A DNA stretch of 23,766 bases from Pseudomonadota bacterium (GTDB lineage Bacteria; Pseudomonadota; Alphaproteobacteria; Acetobacterales; Acetobacteraceae), in NCBI GenBank assembly GCA_021841985.1, contig JAKCCP010000042.1:1-23766 (forward strand), read 5' to 3'. Positions 20,065 through 23,766 of this stretch are shown here, piece by piece. The notes under the pieces were generated by a model. The model saw only the letters and a list, made by a program, of their open reading frames with translations, was not told the DNA's origin and made no database searches. The translations under genes were made by a program, and so were the position numbers. Within the stretch, counting starts at the first letter, position 1. Every line of letters begins with the position of its first letter.

Positions 20065-20649
20065 ATGATCACTCCCCGAATGAAGCTGGCGTCCGGCCTG
20101 GCCGGTCTCACCGAGCGGGACGCCGCCCCCTGGTTCAGCGCGGACGATAGGACTCGGACGGCGGCAGCAGAATTCGAGATCCTCCGTACCGCCCCCGGCA
20201 TCGTTGCCGAGACGCGCGTGAGAGGTAATTTTCGCCATGCACGCGAGACAGGTCTGCGACGGCTGCGTGCCTATCTGCGCGGCAATAACAGCGCCGCCGC
20301 GCGTCTGCCGATGGCGGATACTGTCGTGCAAAGATCGGAGCAACCCGGACTGTGGCGGCTGCAAATTCCGCTCCCACCCGGCCCCGAGGGGCGCGCGGTT
20401 CCGCGGCCGCGCAGCCGGAAGGTACGCTGCGTCATGGTTGGGGCTGAAACCCTGGCGATCGTTCGCCCACGCTGGTGGCAGCCGTGGCGCGGATTGTCGG
20501 AAGCACATCTCCTATCCGCCTTGCGCGATAGTCGCTGGGTTCCAGATGGCCCGTGCAAATTTCGTATCGTCACCTGGTCATATCTGCCCTGGTTTATTTG
20601 TCGTGGCGCCCTCGCCGTACCGGTGCGCCCGAGAACAGCGTTCGCCTAG
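20065..20649 (+). CDS. SOUL-like putative heme-binding protein
   Basis: The 194-residue product from ATG at 20065 (MITPRMKLASG) resembles the SOUL/HBP family, whose characterised members bind heme or other tetrapyrroles. The matching order is FEILRTAPGIVAETRVRG, then GLRRLRAYLRGNN, then LPMADTVVQ (where the family has AMTAPV-type sequence), then LWRLQIPLPP. Next come a weakly conserved region and the C-terminal WSYLPWFICRGALAVPV, equivalent to the family's PWTPWFLRRNEV-type ending. The segment after FEIL looks about seven residues shorter than usual and the TAPV motif is degenerate, so binding may be altered. AGGGAA is 7 bases before the chosen ATG. Upstream in-frame ATGs lack such a site. 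No signal peptide is evident. Assignment is by pattern from memory. Confidence 0.6.
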   Translation: MITPRMKLASGLAGLTERDAAPWFSADDRTRTAAAEFEILRTAPGIVAETRVRGNFRHARETGLRRLRAYLRGNNSAAARLPMADTVVQRSEQPGLWRLQIPLPPGPEGRAVPRPRSRKVRCVMVGAETLAIVRPRWWQPWRGLSEAHLLSALRDSRWVPDGPCKFRIVTWSYLPWFICRGALAVPVRPRTAFA

Positions 20650-20705
20650 CGCCCGCGTGCCAAAATTGCTGCTGGTGTTATATCACCTATGACGATGCGC
20701 CGCGC

Positions 20706-20996
20706 ATGCTGAGCCGCCTCGATATACACTCACGCCAAGTGGTGCGGAACTTTCTGTTTCGACTTTCACTCAACGTGTGGATGGTGGTGCTCGTCGCGGA
20801 GCTCGGCAAATGGCCGTACCAGCGGGCTTTCGGAGTATTCCACGCGACCTGCGCGGCATCTGCGATAATCGCGATGACAGTGGCACTGTTTCGCGGCGAA
20901 AAGCCCATGGACACATTTTTAAATTTATGGGACGAGAGCCTAGCGTTTTCGGCGTTGGGTCTTCTGGCGCTCTTCATCTGGCGTGAAGTAAGCTGA
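20706..20996 (+). CDS. 96-residue multi-span membrane protein, function unknown
   Basis: I do not recognise this family. The protein starts MLSRLDIHSRQVVRNFLF and has three hydrophobic stretches, at about residues 21-33, 43-62 and 78-91, with GKWPYQRAFGVFH and LFRGEKPMDTFLNLWDE between them. The second linker is acidic. The sequence composition looks like a real small membrane protein, but the ATG at 20706 has no good ribosome-binding site. The frame is open further upstream, overlapping the end of the SOUL-like gene, so the start is uncertain. It follows that gene by 56 bp in the same direction, and the two may be co-transcribed. Confidence 0.5.
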   Translation: MLSRLDIHSRQVVRNFLFRLSLNVWMVVLVAELGKWPYQRAFGVFHATCAASAIIAMTVALFRGEKPMDTFLNLWDESLAFSALGLLALFIWREVS

Positions 20997-21174
20997 TCCT
21001 GCTTATGAATTTGATCATAACATTAGCCTCGTCCTGGCGCGCCACCGGTCCGCGAACCACCGCCGGAAGCGCGGGCGGCCGGTTAATATTATATGACAAA
21101 ACTATTTCCCGGCCCGACGTCCCCTATGGAAATTCTACGCCGCCCGGTGCCACGTTTGTGCGCGAACCGCTCTC
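20997..21174. other. Non-coding stretch before the IS21 element
   Basis: No gene with a credible start was seen. It contains TTGATCATAAC (21011-21021), an 11-base match to 19435-19445 in the kdp control region, and an AT-rich patch around 21084-21110. The segment ends abruptly at the left inverted repeat of the insertion sequence. Confidence 0.5.
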
Positions 21175-21203
21175 TGTAAAATCGCGTGCAATAGCGACCC
21201 CCT
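21175..21203 (+). repeat. Left terminal inverted repeat of the IS21 element
   Basis: It begins TGTAAAATCGCGTGCAA and ends GCGACCCCCT. It pairs with the right end at 25 of 29 positions. These ends are the IstA binding and cleavage sites in this family. Confidence 0.9.
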
Positions 21204-21299
21204 GAGGGGCGAAAATCGCGTCCAATTTCGACCCCTCTGACGTTTGATGTCAGCATCCTCTCTAACGCCCAATGTGGGTGTGGGGAGGCTAATTGGGGG

Positions 21300-22799
21300 A
21301 TGATCGCAGTGGATCGGATTGGTGAGATACGGCGGGCTTATTTTGGTGAGCGTCTTCCGATCAAGGAGATTGTGCGCCGGCTATCGATATCGCGGTCGAC
21401 GGTGCGCAAGGTGGTGCGAAGCTCGGCGACCGAGTTTCGCTATGAGCGTGACAAGCAGCCTGCGCCGAAGCTGGGCGAGTGGGTCAAGGGGCTGACGGAG
21501 ATCCTGGAGCGGGAGGCTGGCCTGCCACGGCGGGAGCGGCGATCGACGCAGCGCTTGTTTGAGGAACTGAGGGGGCGTGGCTATGAGGGGGCGCATGACA
21601 GCGTTCACCGCTTTGCCAAGGCGTGGCGGCGTGAGCATGCCCGGGTTCCGGTACGGGCCTATGTGCCGCTGAGCTTCGTCCGGGGCGAAGCCTACCAGTT
21701 TGACTGGAGCCACGAGGTGATCACGCTGCAGGGGCTGCCGGTAACGGTGAAGGCGGCTCACATGAAGCTGTCGCACAGTCGGATGCCATTTGTGCGCGTG
21801 TATCACCGTGAGACCCAGGAATTGGTTTTCGATGCGCACGACAAGGGGTTTGCTTTTTTTGGTGGGGGCTGCCGGCGCGGGATCTACGACAACATGAAGA
21901 CCGCGGTGGAGGCGATCTTCCTGGGTAAGGAGCGCCGCTATAATCAGCGATTTCTGCAGATGTGCTCGCATCATCTGGTCGAGCCGGTGGCTTGTACGCC
22001 GGCGTCAGGCTGGGAAAAAGGACAGGTCGAGAATCAGGTCGGCAATCTACGTGACCTGTTGTTCTTACCCAAGCCCCGGGTCAGCAGCCTTGTCGAACTC
22101 AATGCCTGGTTGGTGGATCAATGCATCGCCTATGCGAAACGGATGGAACATCCTGAATTCAAGGGTCGAACAATCTGGGAGGTGTTCCAGGACGAGCAGG
22201 CCAGCCTGGTGGTATCACGCGGCCCCTATGACGGCTTTGCCGAGAAGGTCGTCCGCGCCAGTACGACCTGCCTGATCATGGCGGACCATAATCGCTACAG
22301 CGTCGATGCGCGTGCCGCCGGGCGGATGGTGCAGGTCCGCTCGCATGCCGACCGCATCGTCGTGCTATTGGATGACGATGTCGTTGCCGCGCATCCGCGG
22401 GACTTCCGGCGCAGTCAGGTGATCTACAATCCTTGGCACTACCTGCCGATCCTGGTGAGAAAGCCAGGTGCCTTACGGAATGGTGCTCCGTTCAAGGATT
22501 GGGATTTGCCACCGGGCCTTGCGGCCGCTCAGGCAAAGCTCAAGCAGCACGCCGATGGCGACCGGCAGTTCGTCAAAATCCTCAATGCCGTTCTTGATCA
22601 TAGCCTTGCCGCGGTCGAGGCCGCATGCGCAGAGGCTCTCGAAGCAGGCATTGCCAGCGGCGACGTGATCCTTGCCGTCCTGGCGCGTCAGCTTCAGCCC
22701 CCCACACCGCCGAGTATGATCACCCCGGACGGGCTGCGCCTGAAAATCGAACCAAAGGCCGATTGTGCGCGCTATGACAGCCTGAGGAGTGCCGCCTGA
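21300..22799 (+). CDS. istA: IstA, IS21-family transposase
   Basis: The 499-residue DDE transposase has an N-terminal helix-turn-helix (about 20-40, [19 protein letters not shown]). The catalytic core has Asp135 in QFDWSHE, Asp197 in IYDNMKTAV and Glu244 in [12 protein letters not shown], the usual IS21 spacing. A C-terminal beta-barrel-like region follows, with [13 protein letters not shown] near 325. It catalyses strand transfer together with IstB. The ATG at 21300 follows a G-rich stretch and lies about 60 bases inside the internal left repeat. The stop TGA shares its A with the istB ATG, so translation of the pair is coupled. No frameshift or truncation is evident. Confidence 0.96.
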   Translation: MIAVDRIGEIRRAYFGERLPIKEIVRRLSISRSTVRKVVRSSATEFRYERDKQPAPKLGEWVKGLTEILEREAGLPRRERRSTQRLFEELRGRGYEGAHDSVHRFAKAWRREHARVPVRAYVPLSFVRGEAYQFDWSHEVITLQGLPVTVKAAHMKLSHSRMPFVRVYHRETQELVFDAHDKGFAFFGGGCRRGIYDNMKTAVEAIFLGKERRYNQRFLQMCSHHLVEPVACTPASGWEKGQVENQVGNLRDLLFLPKPRVSSLVELNAWLVDQCIAYAKRMEHPEFKGRTIWEVFQDEQASLVVSRGPYDGFAEKVVRASTTCLIMADHNRYSVDARAAGRMVQVRSHADRIVVLLDDDVVAAHPRDFRRSQVIYNPWHYLPILVRKPGALRNGAPFKDWDLPPGLAAAQAKLKQHADGDRQFVKILNAVLDHSLAAVEAACAEALEAGIASGDVILAVLARQLQPPTPPSMITPDGLRLKIEPKADCARYDSLRSAA

Positions 22800-23527
22800 T
22801 GGAACGCCAGGACATTCTCCAGGCAATGGCCGATCTCAAGCTGCACGGCATGCGCGCGAGCTTTGACGAGATCGCCGGCAAGGGTGTGGCACGACGCGAC
22901 GAGTTCTACGATCTGATTGCCAGCCTGATCCGCGCTGAACGGATCTTCCGCCAGGCACGATCGGTCAGCTATCGAATCAGCAGCGCAAAATTCCCCGGGC
23001 TCAAGGACTTCGACGGCTTCACCTTCAAGGGCACACCGATCGATGAGGGACTTGTGCGTGAATTAGCCACCGGCAGCTTCCTCGATGCCAAGCGGAACGG
23101 GATCTTTGTCGGCGGAACCGGGACCGGAAAGACCCATCTCTGCATCGCGATCGCGGCCACGGTCATCAGGGCCAGAGCGCGAGGCAGGTTCTACAATCTC
23201 ATCGATCTGGTCAATCAACTCGAGCAGGAGAAAGCCGCTGGTCGGAGCGGATGTCTGGTCGAAAAGCTTCTCCGCCTCGATCTGATCGTCATCGATGAAC
23301 TCGGCTACATGCCGTTCAGCCAGACCGCCGGGCAACTGCTGTTCCACCTCATCAGCAAACTTTACGAAAACACCTCGCTGCTGATCACCACCAATCTCGG
23401 CTTTGCCGAATGGCCGAAGATCTTTGGCGACGCCAAGATGACCACAGCCATGTTGGATCGCCTGACCCACCATTGCGATATCATCGAGACCGGCAACGAA
23501 AGTTGGCGCTTCAAAAACCGAAGCTGA
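22799..23527 (+). CDS. istB: IstB, AAA+ ATPase helper of IS21 transposition
   Basis: The 242-residue protein is related to DnaC/DnaA-type AAA+ ATPases. It assembles on target DNA and activates IstA. Walker A GGTGTGKT is at 105-112 and the Walker B region [12 protein letters not shown] near 160. Sensor-type residues follow in [18 protein letters not shown], and the C-terminal end reads [27 protein letters not shown] lies 10 bases before its ATG, inside istA. The length is normal for the family. Confidence 0.96.
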   Translation: MERQDILQAMADLKLHGMRASFDEIAGKGVARRDEFYDLIASLIRAERIFRQARSVSYRISSAKFPGLKDFDGFTFKGTPIDEGLVRELATGSFLDAKRNGIFVGGTGTGKTHLCIAIAATVIRARARGRFYNLIDLVNQLEQEKAAGRSGCLVEKLLRLDLIVIDELGYMPFSQTAGQLLFHLISKLYENTSLLITTNLGFAEWPKIFGDAKMTTAMLDRLTHHCDIIETGNESWRFKNRS

Positions 23528-23556
23528 CCATCAAACCCTCCCCCAGACCCCCACCC

Positions 23557-23663
23557 GGCTTATCCACGTGGGTGCATAGGGACCCCCCGCGCGCCGCTGC
23601 GTCAGCCTCTCGTCGGGCACTCCGCGGCGCGCGGGTCCCCCCTATGCACTACGTGGATAAGCC
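23557..23663. repeat. Long hairpin between istB and the right end of the IS
   Basis: Arms of 41 bases (23557-23597) and 40 bases (23624-23663) are near-perfect reverse complements around a 26-base loop. Both arms start from GGCTTATCCACGT and end at GCGCGCCGC. They differ only by a small GG/A slip and by how the G and C runs are split. TTATCCACG, eight of nine bases of a DnaA box, is in each arm. It lies 29 bases after the istB stop and inside the right terminal repeats. It could be a nested palindromic element, a terminator-like barrier or a transposition-related structure. Confidence 0.85.
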
Positions 23664-23715
23664 CCGCCGCTAACGCTGTTTCTAACGCCAAAAGGGGTCG
23701 GAATTGGACGCGAAA

Positions 23716-23744
23716 AGGGGGTCGCGTTTGGACGCGATTTGACA
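23716..23744 (-). repeat. Right terminal inverted repeat of the IS21 element
   Basis: Read on the minus strand it begins TGTCAAATCGCGTCCAA and ends GCGACCCCCT, matching the left end at 25 of 29 positions. The final 22 bases of the window lie outside the element. Confidence 0.9.
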
Positions 23745-23766
23745 ACTTTGACGCCAGGATGAGCGC

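Larger units (their letters stand above)
21175..23744 (+). mobile_element. IS21-family insertion sequence, apparently complete
   Basis: The 2570-bp element has istA and istB in the usual order between terminal inverted repeats that start TGT. The outer 29 bp (21175-21203 and 23716-23744) match at 25 positions. A second, internal repeat copy with the core CGCGTCCAATT-CGACCCC follows on each side (about 21212-21236 and 23691-23714), as IS21 members commonly show multiple end repeats. Flanking bases show no direct duplication of 4-8 bp. The reading frames are intact, so the element may still be active. Confidence 0.93.

Noticed and set aside
23557..23663. Origin of replication, because of DnaA-box-like TTATCCAC in the hairpin
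   Set aside because: There are only two imperfect boxes, both forced by the palindrome, with no AT-rich unwinding region or replication gene nearby; it lies inside an IS.

Overview
The window comes from a GC-rich alphaproteobacterium. The trigger factor/ClpP/ClpX/Lon order, a CcrM-type GANTC methyltransferase and the general protein style fit Rhodospirillales, possibly Acetobacteraceae; that family call is inference, since no rRNA or marker search was possible. Most genes are vertical housekeeping genes. The last 4 kb is an accessory segment ending in an insertion sequence.

Region 1 (1-5432, minus strand) is the protein quality-control block. Transcription order is tRNA-Leu(UAG), tig, clpP, clpX and lon, with lon cut by the window edge. 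Candidate promoters lie in front of tRNA-Leu, clpP and clpX, and a heat-shock-like (sigma-32) promoter lies in front of lon. Trigger factor folds nascent chains, ClpXP and Lon degrade proteins.

Region 2 (5547-10652) holds a plus-strand AceE/transketolase-like ThDP enzyme. It converges with a minus-strand group of a crotonase-fold protein, RNase HII and the CcrM methyltransferase. The rnhB 5' end carries a REP-like double hairpin, and a GANTC site abuts the ccrM start codon.

Region 3 (10725-19349, minus strand) is a complete potassium-scavenging operon: an unnamed 27-residue membrane peptide, kdpF, kdpA, kdpB, kdpC, kdpD, kdpE and a ptsN-type EIIA gene as the last cistron. It therefore encodes the KdpFABC pump, its two-component regulator and a PTS(Ntr) regulator of the kind known to act on KdpD. 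Two copies of a 10-bp AT-rich repeat, 31 bp apart, precede the operon and are candidate KdpE sites.

Region 4 (19580-21174) has three small or divergent genes: a 64-residue single-span membrane protein (minus), a SOUL-like putative heme-binding protein (plus) and a 96-residue membrane protein of unknown function (plus). AT-rich patches are frequent here compared with the rest of the window.

Region 5 (21175-23744) is an apparently complete IS21-family element (istA, istB, 25/29-matching terminal repeats). It has a 41-bp-arm hairpin between istB and the right end and no visible target duplication. I saw no CRISPR array, phage genes, toxin-antitoxin pair or recognisable defence system. The least-described items are the small kdp-leader peptide, the kdp-linked ptsN, the repeated operator-like sites and the hairpin inside the IS.
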